A DNA stretch of 39,318 nucleotides from Anaerotignum sp. (GCF_017483025.1 NZ_JAFUMA010000106.1:1-39318); one strand, 5' to 3'. Counted from the first letter of the stretch, positions 21,159 to 29,647 are shown. The notes: generated by a model from the sequence alone, not told the origin. Made by a program: numbers and translations.

Positions 21159-22406
21159 TTAACCTAAATCATGGATAAACAGACCGCTTCTCAGCTTGGG
21201 TTCGAACCATGTGGACTTAGGAGGCATTGTCAGCCCTTCATCTGCCACATCCATCAGTTCTTCCATGGAAGTAGGGAACATAGAGAAGGCCAGCTTCATT
21301 TCGCCGCTGTCTACTCTTTCTTCCAGTGCTTTCAGGCCGCGGATACCGCCGATGAAGTCGATGCGCTTGTCTGTTCTGGGGTCGCCGATGGCCAGTACAG
21401 GTTCCAGCAGTTCCTTCTGCAGGATGGAAACATCCAGACCCAGTACAGGGTCGTCTGTGATGATCTCTTCTCTTGCTGTCATCTTGAACCAGTTGCCTTC
21501 CAGATACAGACCGAAGGTGTGCAGTTCTTCGGGCTTGTAAGGGCCTTCGCCTTCGTAAGGTTCCACGATGAATTTCTTGCCGATCTCTTCCAGGAAACCA
21601 ACAGCATCATAACCGTTCAGGTCTTTTACCACACGGTTGTAGTCCATTACATAAAGTTCATCTTTCGCAAAGAGAACGGACAGGTAATAGTTGAATTCTT
21701 CTTCGCCTGTGTAATCGGGATTCGCTTCTCTGCGCTTCAGGGCAACCTTTACGGCGGAAGCATTTCTGTGGTGGCCGTCAGCAATGTAGAGATTTTCTAC
21801 ATCCTGGAAGGACTGCACCAGCATGCCGATTTCTGTATCACTGTCGATCACCCATACGGTGTGACCGATGCCGTCTTCGGAAACGAAATCATATTCGGGT
21901 TTTACTGCTGCTGTCCATCCGTCGATGATGGCTTTGGCAGTGGGATTTTCCTTGTATGCCAAGAAAATTGGGCCTGTGTTGGCGTTCAGCGTATCCACGT
22001 GGCGGATACGGTCTGCTTCCTTGTCCGCTCTTGTCAGTTCATGTTTTTTGATGGTGCCGTTGATATATTCATCAACGGAAGTACAGCAAACCAGACCAGT
22101 CTGGCTCTTGCCGTTCATGGTCAGGCGGTAGATGTACAGATTGGGCAGAAGATCCTGACCCAATATGCCATTTGCTACCAGAGCATCCATATTTTCCTTC
22201 GCCTTTGCGTAAACTTCGTCGCTGTAAATATCTGTGCCCACGGGCAGGTCTACTTCGGCTTTATCTACATGCAGGAAGGACAGGGGTTTGTTCTTTACCA
22301 TTTCTCTTGCTTCTTCGCTGTTCATTACGTCGTAGGGCAGTGCCGCCACATCTTTTGCGTAATTTGCCGCAGGGCGGATGGCCATAAAGGGTCTGATGGT
22401 TGCCAT
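21159..22406 (-). CDS. DUF1015 family protein in serine operon
   Basis: A 415-residue soluble protein of the DUF1015 family. It begins ATIRPFMAIRPAANYAKDVA and contains the signature NLYIADGHHRNASAV (residues ~205-220), plus DYNRVVKDLNGYD and the C-terminal MPPKSTWFEPKLRSGL. The DGHHR motif resembles the nucleotide-binding loop of ParB-fold proteins, including the free-serine kinases SerK and SbnI; a ParB-like fold and a serine- or phosphoserine-related reaction are therefore plausible, but this is inference. It is the third gene of the serC-serA operon, 13 bases after serA. Start ATG 22406 follows an AAGGAGG-type site (22412-22418). Confidence 0.88.
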   Translation of the reverse strand: MATIRPFMAIRPAANYAKDVAALPYDVMNSEEAREMVKNKPLSFLHVDKAEVDLPVGTDIYSDEVYAKAKENMDALVANGILGQDLLPNLYIYRLTMNGKSQTGLVCCTSVDEYINGTIKKHELTRADKEADRIRHVDTLNANTGPIFLAYKENPTAKAIIDGWTAAVKPEYDFVSEDGIGHTVWVIDSDTEIGMLVQSFQDVENLYIADGHHRNASAVKVALKRREANPDYTGEEEFNYYLSVLFAKDELYVMDYNRVVKDLNGYDAVGFLEEIGKKFIVEPYEGEGPYKPEELHTFGLYLEGNWFKMTAREEIITDDPVLGLDVSILQKELLEPVLAIGDPRTDKRIDFIGGIRGLKALEERVDSGEMKLAFSMFPTSMEELMDVADEGLTMPPKSTWFEPKLRSGLFIHDLG

Positions 22407-22419
22407 AGGGGTATCCTCC

Positions 22420-23595
22420 TTATTTCAAAATACGTACTTTGATAACAGTGTTGATTGCGTACAGGTCGTCGATCATATCCTGAATATTCTCAGGTAAATT
22501 ATCGCATACGATGATGTTATATGCAAGTTCGCCTTTGGAGTTGTTTACCAGTTTGTCGATGTTTACGCTGTATTTGGTGAAAACCGCACCCAGCTGACCG
22601 ATCATGTTCACGATGTTCTGGTGGCAGATGCAGATACGGGGTTTGCCGTTGTAAGGAACTACGCAGTTGGGGAAGTTCACGGAATTTTTGATATTGCCGT
22701 AGGTCAGGTATTCTCTGATCTCCTGAGCCGCCATGATGGCACAGTTTTCTTCGCTTTCAGGAGTGGAAGCGCCCAGGTGAGGTGTTACGATGATATTCCA
22801 GGGGTCGCCCAGCAGGTCTTCGGAAGGGAAGTCTGTCATATAGCGGGCGATGATGCCGTCTGCGATGGCTTTTTTCAATGCTTCATTATCAACCAGACCG
22901 CCGCGGGCAAAGTTCAGCAGGCGGGCTCCGGGTTTCGTTACGGAGAACAGCTTTTCGTCGAATGTATGTCTTGTTTTATCGTTCAGAGGAATATGTAATG
23001 TGATGTAATCTGCCTTGGCAACCAGTTCTTCCATGGATTCTTCATGGACAACGTTGGGGGACAGATGCCATGCGCTTTCCAGGGAAAGGAAGGGGTCATA
23101 GCCGATAACATCCATACCTAAGTCCAGCGCGGCATTGGCAACCTGTACGCCGATGGCACCCAGACCGATGACGCCAAGAGTTTTCCCTGCAATTTCGGGG
23201 CCGGTATAATTTTTCTTTCCGGCTTCGACAGCTTTTTCAACGTTTTCATCGCCATCTTTCAGGGTCTGTACCCATGTAGCACCGGCGATGATGCGTCTGG
23301 AGGATGCAAATAAAGCAGCCAGTACCAGTTCCTTTACGGCGTTGGCATTGGCACCGGGTGTGTTGAATACGGGCACGCCCATTTCTGTGCATTTATCGAT
23401 GGGGATGTTGTTTGTGCCAGCGCCTGCTCTGGCAACGGCCAGCAGGCCTTTGTTCAGTTCCATCTTATGCATGTCAAAGCTGCGCAGGATAATGCCATTG
23501 GGGTCTTCTGCGTTGTTGTCCACAACAAAGGTTTCTTCGGGCAGTCTTGCCAGGCCTGTTTCTGCGATGTTGTTCAAAGTACGAATGGTATACAT
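22420..23595 (-). CDS. serA: D-3-phosphoglycerate dehydrogenase
   Basis: A 391-residue NAD-dependent 2-hydroxyacid dehydrogenase catalysing the first step of serine synthesis, 3-phosphoglycerate to 3-phosphohydroxypyruvate. Substrate-side AVARAGAGTNNIPIDKC, the NAD-binding LGVIGLGAIGVQVANAA, the catalytic Arg region LLNFARGGLVDNEAL, and the His motif VTPHLGASTPESEEN are all present. The C-terminal ~75 residues (ICICHQNIVNMIGQLGAVF onward) form an ACT domain, usually giving serine feedback control. Start is ATG 23595 behind AAAGGAG; a longer frame to 23646 would include that site. A hairpin lies between serC and this gene. Confidence 0.95.
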   Translation of the reverse strand: MYTIRTLNNIAETGLARLPEETFVVDNNAEDPNGIILRSFDMHKMELNKGLLAVARAGAGTNNIPIDKCTEMGVPVFNTPGANANAVKELVLAALFASSRRIIAGATWVQTLKDGDENVEKAVEAGKKNYTGPEIAGKTLGVIGLGAIGVQVANAALDLGMDVIGYDPFLSLESAWHLSPNVVHEESMEELVAKADYITLHIPLNDKTRHTFDEKLFSVTKPGARLLNFARGGLVDNEALKKAIADGIIARYMTDFPSEDLLGDPWNIIVTPHLGASTPESEENCAIMAAQEIREYLTYGNIKNSVNFPNCVVPYNGKPRICICHQNIVNMIGQLGAVFTKYSVNIDKLVNNSKGELAYNIIVCDNLPENIQDMIDDLYAINTVIKVRILK

Positions 23596-23628
23596 ATCTG
23601 TTCTCCTTTTTTCTCTCTTATATGCACG

Positions 23629-23655
23629 AAAAGGGTCGTTGTTCACGACCCTTTT
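23629..23655 (-). terminator. Intra-operon hairpin between serC and serA
   Basis: A perfect 11-base stem AAAAGGGTCGT (23629-23639) / ACGACCCTTTT (23645-23655) with a five-base loop. On the minus strand it follows the serC stop and has only four Ts, so it may be a partial terminator or a 3'-end stabiliser that lowers serA/DUF1015 expression relative to serC. Confidence 0.7.
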
Positions 23656-23659
23656 GAAC

Positions 23660-24745
23660 TCATTTATTTTCCATCTCGAATTTCTTCATGAATTCCACTA
23701 ATTTTTCCACGCCTTCCACGGGCATCGCGTTATACATACTTGCGCGCATGCCGCCGACGGTGCGGTGACCTTTCAGGTTTTCAAAGCCCTGTGCCTTTGC
23801 TTCCTGGATGAATTTGGCGTTCAGTTCTTCTGTAGGCAGAACGAAGGGCGCATTCATCAGGGAACGGTCTTTCTTTACAACAGTGCCGCGGAACAATTCG
23901 GACTGGTCCAGGAAATCATAGAGGATGCCAGCCTTATGTTCGTTGATCTTCTGCAGAGCCGCAACGCCGCCCTGCCGTTTCACCCAGTCGAATACCAGGC
24001 CCATGAAGTAGATGCCGTAGGTAGGGGGTGTGTTGTAAAGGGAATTATTTTCTGCGTGGATATCATAACGCAGCATGGTCGGTGTGAAATCCATGGCGTT
24101 GCCCAACAGGTCTTCTCTCACGATGACTACTGTTACGCCGGCGGGGCCAAGGTTTTTCTGGGCCCCTGCGTAGAGCAGGCCGAATTTTGTAATATCGATT
24201 TCCTGAGAGAGGATGGAAGAGGACATATCGCCCACCAGGGGCACATTGCCTGTATCGGGCAATTCCGTCCAGCGTGTGCCGTAAATGGTGTTGTTCAGTG
24301 TGATATAGAAATAATCCGCTTCGGGGTCAAATTTCGTTTTATCCAGTTCGGGGATGTGGTCGAAGGTTGAGTCTGCTGAGGAAGCAACGATGTTCACTTT
24401 GCCGTAGCGTTTTGCTTCTTCTGCCGCTTTTTTCGCCCACTGGCCTGTGATAACATAATCCGCCTTGTTGTTTTTGTTCATCAGGTTCATGGGGATCATG
24501 GCAAACTGGGTTGAGCCGCCGCCCTGCAGGAACAGAATCTTGTAGTTGTCGGGGATATGCATCAATTCTTTGAGATCAGCCTTCGCTTTATTCAAAATTG
24601 ATTCGAAAACTTTTGAACGGTGGCTCATCTCCATCACTGACATGCCTGCTGAAGGGTAACAAACCAGCTCGCGCTGTGCCTGTTCCAGAACTTCCAAAGG
24701 CAGCATGGAAGGACCTGCTGAGAAGTTGTATACTCTTTTTTCCAT
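23660..24745 (-). CDS. serC: Phosphoserine aminotransferase
   Basis: A 361-residue PLP enzyme converting 3-phosphohydroxypyruvate plus glutamate to phosphoserine. The family start VYNFSAGPSMLPLEVLE, the phosphate-contacting SHRSKVFESIL, FLQGGGSTQFAMIPMNL, the PLP-Lys region LYAGAQKNLGPAGVTVVIV and the C-terminal KGHRTVGGMRASMYNAMP are all clear. Start ATG 24745 follows AAGGAGG. It is the first gene of the serine operon, with its own strong promoter (24815-24842). No recognisable SerB phosphatase gene lies in the operon; the DUF1015 gene occupies the third position. Confidence 0.96.
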   Translation of the reverse strand: MEKRVYNFSAGPSMLPLEVLEQAQRELVCYPSAGMSVMEMSHRSKVFESILNKAKADLKELMHIPDNYKILFLQGGGSTQFAMIPMNLMNKNNKADYVITGQWAKKAAEEAKRYGKVNIVASSADSTFDHIPELDKTKFDPEADYFYITLNNTIYGTRWTELPDTGNVPLVGDMSSSILSQEIDITKFGLLYAGAQKNLGPAGVTVVIVREDLLGNAMDFTPTMLRYDIHAENNSLYNTPPTYGIYFMGLVFDWVKRQGGVAALQKINEHKAGILYDFLDQSELFRGTVVKKDRSLMNAPFVLPTEELNAKFIQEAKAQGFENLKGHRTVGGMRASMYNAMPVEGVEKLVEFMKKFEMENK

Positions 24746-24814
24746 AGATAAGCCTCCTTACTTCGCTTGATGAGAGACACTTGACCGTCTATTACGGACA
24801 ATGCCAATATAAGA

Positions 24815-24842
24815 ATTATAACACTTTATAATTTTCAGTCAA
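24815..24842 (-). promoter_or_regulatory. serC operon promoter
   Basis: On the minus strand TTGACT (plus 24837-24842), a 16-base spacer and TATAAT (plus 24815-24820). Transcription should start near 24808, leaving a leader of about 60 bases. Confidence 0.78.
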
Positions 24843-24929
24843 CCAAAAATGGGTTTTTTTTGGTCCCACTATGAAACTTTGGCGGATGAAGCAAAATTTT
24901 TTCAAAGAGAAAAGCAAAGACTGGTAAAA

Positions 24930-24958
24930 TTGACGGACATTTGTCCGCTTTGTATGAA
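24930..24958 (+). promoter_or_regulatory. Possible promoter for cyclase gene with embedded operator
   Basis: TTGACG (24930-24935), 17 bases, TATGAA (24953-24958). A perfect inverted repeat CGGACA-TT-TGTCCG (24934-24947) overlaps the -35 box and spacer, a good place for a repressor. The following leader of about 110 bases to the cyclase start holds no clear structure. The rest of the 331-base gap between serC and the cyclase is AT-rich and otherwise featureless. Confidence 0.45.
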
Positions 24959-25076
24959 CATAGATACAATCAGACAAGGCGGATATCTGAATGGCATGGG
25001 TTTACACGATTATATTTTTTATGATAGTATGTCCCATAGGAGAACGATGAAATAAAAATTGAAAGGAGTGCTCATT

Positions 25077-25724
25077 GTGAAAGTGATCGATCTGACACAG
25101 ATGATTTCCAATGATATGCCTGTATTTCCCGGCACAGCCCCCGCAAGGCTGGAAGCGGCGAATACCATTGAAAAAGACCATTTTCGGGAGACTATGTTCC
25201 ATATCACCTCCCATACCGGCACCCATATGGATGCACCTTCCCACCTCTTCGAAGAGGGGACGATGCTGGATGAATTGCCGGCAGAACAATTCGTAGGGAA
25301 AGCCCTCGTCATCGATTGTCGCGACCTGAAAGCAGGAGATATCATTGGCATGGAACGTGTGGAAGCCGTTGGGGAACTGGCGGATCAGGCGGATTTCCTG
25401 CTATTTAACACAGGCTGGGATGTAAATTGGGATAAAGCAGATTATTTTGGTGATTATCCTGTTGTTTCCATGGAAATTTGCCAGTATGCTCTCGAAAGCG
25501 GCAAAAAGGGACTTGGCTTCGATACCATTGGCATCGACCCTGTTTCGGATATGCTCTTGCCCAGACACAGAAAGCTTCTTGGCAACAGAGATATCGTCAT
25601 CATTGAAAATCTGACGAATCTGGACAAGATTGGCGGCGGTCTGTTCACCTTTGTGGCGCTGCCTCTGAAATATAAGGACGCAGATGGCGCACCTACCCGT
25701 GCTGTTGCGATTTTGGAAGATTGA
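25077..25724 (+). CDS. Cyclase-family protein (kynurenine formamidase-like hydrolase)
   Basis: A 215-residue member of the cyclase/KynB-like metal hydrolase family. The signature HTGTHMDAPSHLFEEG (residues ~46-61) supplies the metal ligands, and LLFNTGWD, VVSMEICQYAL, GFDTIGIDPVSD and ENLTNLDKI are other conserved blocks. Family members hydrolyse formylkynurenine, isatin or related amides, or act on polyketides; the substrate here is unknown and no tryptophan-degradation genes are nearby. Start is GTG 25077, eight bases after AAAGGAG; an in-frame TTG at 25059 lies upstream of that site. It precedes cwlD by about 50 bases without a visible terminator. Confidence 0.88.
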   Translation: MKVIDLTQMISNDMPVFPGTAPARLEAANTIEKDHFRETMFHITSHTGTHMDAPSHLFEEGTMLDELPAEQFVGKALVIDCRDLKAGDIIGMERVEAVGELADQADFLLFNTGWDVNWDKADYFGDYPVVSMEICQYALESGKKGLGFDTIGIDPVSDMLLPRHRKLLGNRDIVIIENLTNLDKIGGGLFTFVALPLKYKDADGAPTRAVAILED

Positions 25725-25775
25725 TGAAAAAATTCTCCTTCGGCTCATATCCTTTTATATAAAGGAGGCGAGTGC

Positions 25776-26477
25776 ATGAAGGGGATTTTTTTATTTCTGC
25801 AAAAAACGCAGGTAAAATTGATTTGCTGTCTTTGTATCATTGGCGGCTGTCTGCTGCATACGGCGATATCGGATGGAGCGGAGGATGCCATTTTTCCTAT
25901 GCTGGATGCGACCATCGTTCTGGATGCAGGCCATGGCGGCTGGGACCCGGGCAAAACGGGAACCAATGGAAAAAACGAAAAAGACCTGAATCTGGCGGTG
26001 GTGGAAAAACTGGCGGACTATCTGGAACAAGGCGGCGCGGAAGTCATCCTGACCCGCAGCAGCGATGATGCCCTTGGCAGTGGCAAGGGGGCGGATATGG
26101 CGGAGCGGAAGAAGATTGCCAATGAAACGGGGGCAGATATCCTCGTCAGTATCCACCAGAATGCCTTTCCATCGGCAAAAGCAAAAGGGGCGCAGGTCTT
26201 TTACCATAACAGCAGCGAAAATGGGAAGGTTCTGGCGGAATGTGTGCAGGAAAGCCTGAAGAGCCGCGTGGATGGCAGCAATCAGCGGCAGGCCAAGGAA
26301 AATAAGGATTACTACATATTAAGAACCACAGAAATCCCTGCCGTTATCGTAGAGTGCGGCTTCCTTTCCAATGGGGAAGAGGAAAAATTGCTGAATGATG
26401 CTGCTTATCAGGAAAAACTGGCATGGGCGATTTACTGCGGCATCCTTGACTATTTCGAAAAATTAAGTATGATTTAA
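25776..26477 (+). CDS. cwlD: CwlD-like N-acetylmuramoyl-L-alanine amidase
   Basis: A 233-residue Amidase_3 enzyme. An N-terminal hydrophobic segment (residues ~13-31, VKLICCLCIIGGCLLHTAI) exports or anchors it. Zinc ligands: His53 in IVLDAGHGGWDPG, a Glu in NEKDLNLAVVEKL and His in LVSIHQNAF; the catalytic Glu is in AVIVECGFLSN. Length, single catalytic domain and hydrophobic start match CwlD, which removes stem peptides so that muramic-delta-lactam can form in the spore cortex, suggesting a spore former. A vegetative amidase of similar size remains possible. ATG follows AAAGGAGG by eight bases. Confidence 0.85.
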   Translation: MKGIFLFLQKTQVKLICCLCIIGGCLLHTAISDGAEDAIFPMLDATIVLDAGHGGWDPGKTGTNGKNEKDLNLAVVEKLADYLEQGGAEVILTRSSDDALGSGKGADMAERKKIANETGADILVSIHQNAFPSAKAKGAQVFYHNSSENGKVLAECVQESLKSRVDGSNQRQAKENKDYYILRTTEIPAVIVECGFLSNGEEEKLLNDAAYQEKLAWAIYCGILDYFEKLSMI

Positions 26478-26521
26478 TATAGAGAAGTATCGATTTTTAT
26501 CCGAATAGAAAGGGATTTTAT

Positions 26522-27985
26522 ATGGAAAATACATTTGAAAAACTGGGGCTGCGCGCGGAGCTGGTGGAAGCGTTGGCGAAGCAGGGCATCGAAGCCCCCA
26601 CAGAAATACAGCAGAAAATGATCCCCGAAATGCTGACGGGAAAAGACGTCATCGGTCGTTCCGAAACAGGCTCCGGCAAGACGCTGGCTTATCTGCTGCC
26701 CATTTTTGAAAAACTGGATATGAACGTAAAAGGCACACAGGCCATTATCCTGACCCCCACCCATGAATTGGCGGCCCAGGTGTTCCATCAGGCGGAACTG
26801 CTGCAGGAAAACAGCGGCATTGAAGCGGGCTGTGCCCTGCTCATCGGCGCAGCAGGCATCGGCAGACAGCTGGAAAAACTGAAAACAAAACCCCGTATCG
26901 TTGTAGGTTCCGTTGGTCGTATCCTTGACCTCATCAGAAAGAAAAAAATTCAGGCCCACCTGGTAAAGACCATCGTTCTGGATGAAGGCGACAGACTGAT
27001 GGATGACGGTAACGTGGAAGATGTGGAGGCTGTCATCAAAACCACTTTGAAAGAACGTCAGATCGTTCTGCTTTCTGCTTCTGTCAGCGGCGAAGCTAAG
27101 GAAAAAGCCATGAAGCTGATGAAGAAAGACGCCATCGATCTGGAAGCGAAAAGCGGCGGCATCGTGCCTAAGGGCATCAAACATTATTACATCCTTTCCG
27201 CCCACAGAGAAAAATTTGCAAATCTGCGCAAAATTCTGGCGGGGGAAAAGCCTGCCAAGTGCATGATCTTCCTGAATAACCCCGAAAATATCGAAGTAAC
27301 GGTGGATAAACTGAATTACCATGGCATTAAATCCGCTGGTATTTACGGCCAGGCAAGCAAGATGGACAGAAAGAACGCCATGGACGGTTTCCGCGAAGGC
27401 CGTATCAATGTTCTGGTGGCATCTGATATCGGTTCCCGTGGTCTGGATATCGAAGGTGTGACCCATATCATCAACTTAGACGTTCCCGAAGAACCCACCC
27501 ACTATCTGCATCGGGCAGGTCGCTGCGGCAGAAAGGGCATGGAAGGCACAGCCATCACCATCGTAACACCTTACGAACGCAAGTGGGTCCATAAATACGA
27601 AAAGGCATGGGGTCTCAAGTTTGAACAGAAGGAAATGTCCTATGGTAAACTGGTGGACAGCCAGAAAACCAAAAAAGACATCATCAAACCCATGAAAAAG
27701 AAAAAACTCATGATTGAGGATAAATGGGTAGAAGGCGACGGCTGGGGCGAATTTGGCGACTGGGAGGATGATATCATCATCGAAGTTGGCGGCGGCGACT
27801 CCAAGAAGAAAAAGCATAAAAAAGAAAAAGACGAGTTCCCCTTTGCTTCTTCCAAGACTAAGAAAAAAGACGGCAAAAAAGGCAAGAAAGAGAAGAAAGC
27901 GGATGAAGATTTGGGCTTCTTTGCGAAAAAAGCAAAAAAACTTGCTGAAAAAGAGGCAAACCGCCAAAAAAGTCAAAAAAAATAA
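26522..27985 (+). CDS. Divergent DEAD-box-type RNA helicase
   Basis: A 487-residue superfamily 2 helicase. The Q-motif-like FEKLGLRAELVEALAKQGIEAPTEIQQ leads to motif I SETGSGKT (Lys53). Motif Ia is PTHELA (usually PTRELA), Ib GSVGR (usually TPGR), motif II DEGD at 154-157 (usually DEAD), motif III SAS (usually SAT). Motifs IV-VI are normal: MIFLNN, VASDIGSRGLD, HRAGRCGRKG (His330). The C-terminal ~65 residues are a lysine-rich tail (KKKKHKKEKDE, KKAKKLAEKEANRQKS), likely an RNA-binding extension. Its role may be ribosome assembly or RNA decay. RNA unwinding should still be possible since Asp154 and Glu155 are kept. ATG 26522 has AAAGGGA upstream. Confidence 0.9.
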   Translation: MENTFEKLGLRAELVEALAKQGIEAPTEIQQKMIPEMLTGKDVIGRSETGSGKTLAYLLPIFEKLDMNVKGTQAIILTPTHELAAQVFHQAELLQENSGIEAGCALLIGAAGIGRQLEKLKTKPRIVVGSVGRILDLIRKKKIQAHLVKTIVLDEGDRLMDDGNVEDVEAVIKTTLKERQIVLLSASVSGEAKEKAMKLMKKDAIDLEAKSGGIVPKGIKHYYILSAHREKFANLRKILAGEKPAKCMIFLNNPENIEVTVDKLNYHGIKSAGIYGQASKMDRKNAMDGFREGRINVLVASDIGSRGLDIEGVTHIINLDVPEEPTHYLHRAGRCGRKGMEGTAITIVTPYERKWVHKYEKAWGLKFEQKEMSYGKLVDSQKTKKDIIKPMKKKKLMIEDKWVEGDGWGEFGDWEDDIIIEVGGGDSKKKKHKKEKDEFPFASSKTKKKDGKKGKKEKKADEDLGFFAKKAKKLAEKEANRQKSQKK

Positions 27986-28064
27986 TTGTCCAAAAGGCGA
28001 TTATCGGTTATGATAATGAAGAAGTGCATTTAATGAAAAAATGATTTTTAAGGAGGATTCAACT

Positions 28065-28373
28065 ATGTGCGATAAATGCGGATGCGGTCACGATCACGAA
28101 CATGATCACGTACACGAAGAAATGGAAATGGAAACATTAACACTGACACTGGATGACGATACAGAAATGGAATGTGGTATTCTGGGCGTTTTTGCAGTAG
28201 ATGGTATCGAAGGCAAAGAATACATTGCCCTGCTGCCTCTGGAAGACGAAACAGTTCTGCTGTATGAATACAAAGAAAACGAAGAAGGCATCGAACTGCT
28301 GAATATCGAAAGCGATGATGACTTCGAAAAAGTATCCAATACATTCTACGATCTGTTTGACGACGAAGACTGA
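28065..28373 (+). CDS. DUF1292 protein with His/Cys-rich N terminus
   Basis: A 102-residue acidic protein of the DUF1292 (YrzB-like) family: LTLTLDDDTEMECGILGVF, GKEYIALLPLEDETVLLYEY and a C-terminal SDDDFEKVSNTFYDLF. Function is unknown. The first ~20 residues (MCDKCGCGHDHEHDHVHEE) form a Cys/His cluster that is a likely zinc or nickel binding site and is not part of the core domain. The start is ATG 28065 with a perfect AAGGAGG; the longer frame from 28041 is rejected. A terminator follows. Acidic composition and codon bias suggest good expression. Confidence 0.85.
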   Translation: MCDKCGCGHDHEHDHVHEEMEMETLTLTLDDDTEMECGILGVFAVDGIEGKEYIALLPLEDETVLLYEYKENEEGIELLNIESDDDFEKVSNTFYDLFDDED

Positions 28374-28388
28374 TCAAAATAAAAAAGG

Positions 28389-28422
28389 GCGGGGATGGGC
28401 AACTATCCCTGCTTATTTTTTT
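28389..28422 (+). terminator. Terminator after DUF1292 gene
   Basis: GCGGGGAT (28389-28396) pairs with ATCCCTGC (28405-28412; one G-T pair), flanked by A-run and followed by a T-run. Confidence 0.82.
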
Positions 28423-28448
28423 CATACCGAAGATTGGAGAGAATAAAA

Positions 28449-29639
28449 ATGAAAGGAAAACGACTGACGGCTCTGGCTATGGCGGCCATGCTGGGCGTTT
28501 CTGCGGTGCAGCCTGTTTTTGCGGCGGACTGGCAGAGTGCCAACCCACTGATCGCCCATGCCCTGGGGGAAGCCGATGGTAAAATTGAAACAAATTCCAA
28601 GGAAGCCTTCATCACATCCTGGCAAAATGGGTTCCGCGTGGTGGAAGGGGATTTTACTTATACTTCCGATGGCACACTGGTGGTGCGCCATGATTTTGAA
28701 GCCGATGGCTCCTATTACCGCCTGGAGATCGAGCCCAACGGCAATCTGGTGATGGATTCCAAAACTTACGTGGAAACACCTGCGGTCTATGAACAGACAC
28801 CTATGACAGCGGTAGACCTGCTCTATCTGATGGTGGAATACCCCGATATGTATCTGGTGACAGATACAAAGGATACAGATAAAGCCACGGTGCAGAGACA
28901 GTTCCGAGATCTGAAAAATATCGCGACGAATATCGGCGCGCCAGAGGTTCTGGATCGTATCATCCCACAGATTTACAATAAAGAAATGCTGAACTGGGTG
29001 AAGGAGATCCATCCTTTCCAGAACTGGATTTTCACCCTGTATCTCTATGCATATCCCGATTATAAGGACATTGCTTCTTTCTGCGTCAATAATGGCATCG
29101 ATACGGTGACATTGCATGTAGATAGGGCGACGAAGGAAAATGTCAGCATCCTGAAGGCCAGCGGTCTGAAGGTCTATGCCCATACCATCAATCGCTATCT
29201 GATCTTCCAGGATGTGCTGGAAAATGGCGTGGATGGCATCTATACCGATCGCATCAAGCCCTATGAACTGGAATGGGTCGGTCTGGAAAACAGCAGAAGC
29301 ACAGCGGAACAGACCTTTGTTGTGAATGATAAGGAAATGACCTTTACCACACTGGATATTTTCGGCAAGGCCCATGCGCCCCTGCGCCAACTGGCGGAAG
29401 CAGGCAGAAAATTCTCTGCGGAATATCATAAGGAAGAAGGCACTTTGAATCTGACTCTGGGCAAAAAATTCACAACTCTGGGCAATGAAATGCTCATGGA
29501 TGACAGCGGCAGACTGGTGACGAAAAAAGCCGATTTCAAGCTGCTTCTGGGCGGCAAGGAAACAGGCATCCAGTGCTTCTATGTGGACGGCGAAGTGTAC
29601 GCTCCTGTGGAAGATATCCTTGCCATCGTTCAAAAATAA
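28449..29639 (+). CDS. Secreted glycerophosphodiester phosphodiesterase-like protein
   Basis: A 396-residue exported protein. The signal peptide is MKGKRLTALAMAAMLGVSAV ... VFA, with probable cleavage after AFA-type site near residue 25. The TIM-barrel PI-PLC/GDPD domain follows: NPLIAHALGEADGKIETNS (catalytic His, although the usual HRG is HAL), VVEGDFTYTSDGTLVVRHDF (metal Glu/Asp and second His), and VDGIYTDR near its end. The C-terminal ~100 residues (TFVVNDKEMTFTTLDIFGKA ... APVEDILAIV) resemble a copper-amine-oxidase-N-like (stalk) domain common in clostridial surface proteins. It may trim glycerophosphodiesters or teichoic-acid-type polymers in the envelope. Start ATG 28449 follows GGAGAG. 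Confidence 0.82.
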   Translation: MKGKRLTALAMAAMLGVSAVQPVFAADWQSANPLIAHALGEADGKIETNSKEAFITSWQNGFRVVEGDFTYTSDGTLVVRHDFEADGSYYRLEIEPNGNLVMDSKTYVETPAVYEQTPMTAVDLLYLMVEYPDMYLVTDTKDTDKATVQRQFRDLKNIATNIGAPEVLDRIIPQIYNKEMLNWVKEIHPFQNWIFTLYLYAYPDYKDIASFCVNNGIDTVTLHVDRATKENVSILKASGLKVYAHTINRYLIFQDVLENGVDGIYTDRIKPYELEWVGLENSRSTAEQTFVVNDKEMTFTTLDIFGKAHAPLRQLAEAGRKFSAEYHKEEGTLNLTLGKKFTTLGNEMLMDDSGRLVTKKADFKLLLGGKETGIQCFYVDGEVYAPVEDILAIVQK

Positions 29640-29647
29640 ATATTGCG

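Noticed and set aside
24849..25055. 68-codon plus-strand frame between serC and the cyclase gene
   Set aside because: It begins upstream of the best promoter, has no ribosome binding site and no domain; a leader peptide in its last part cannot be excluded but is unsupported.
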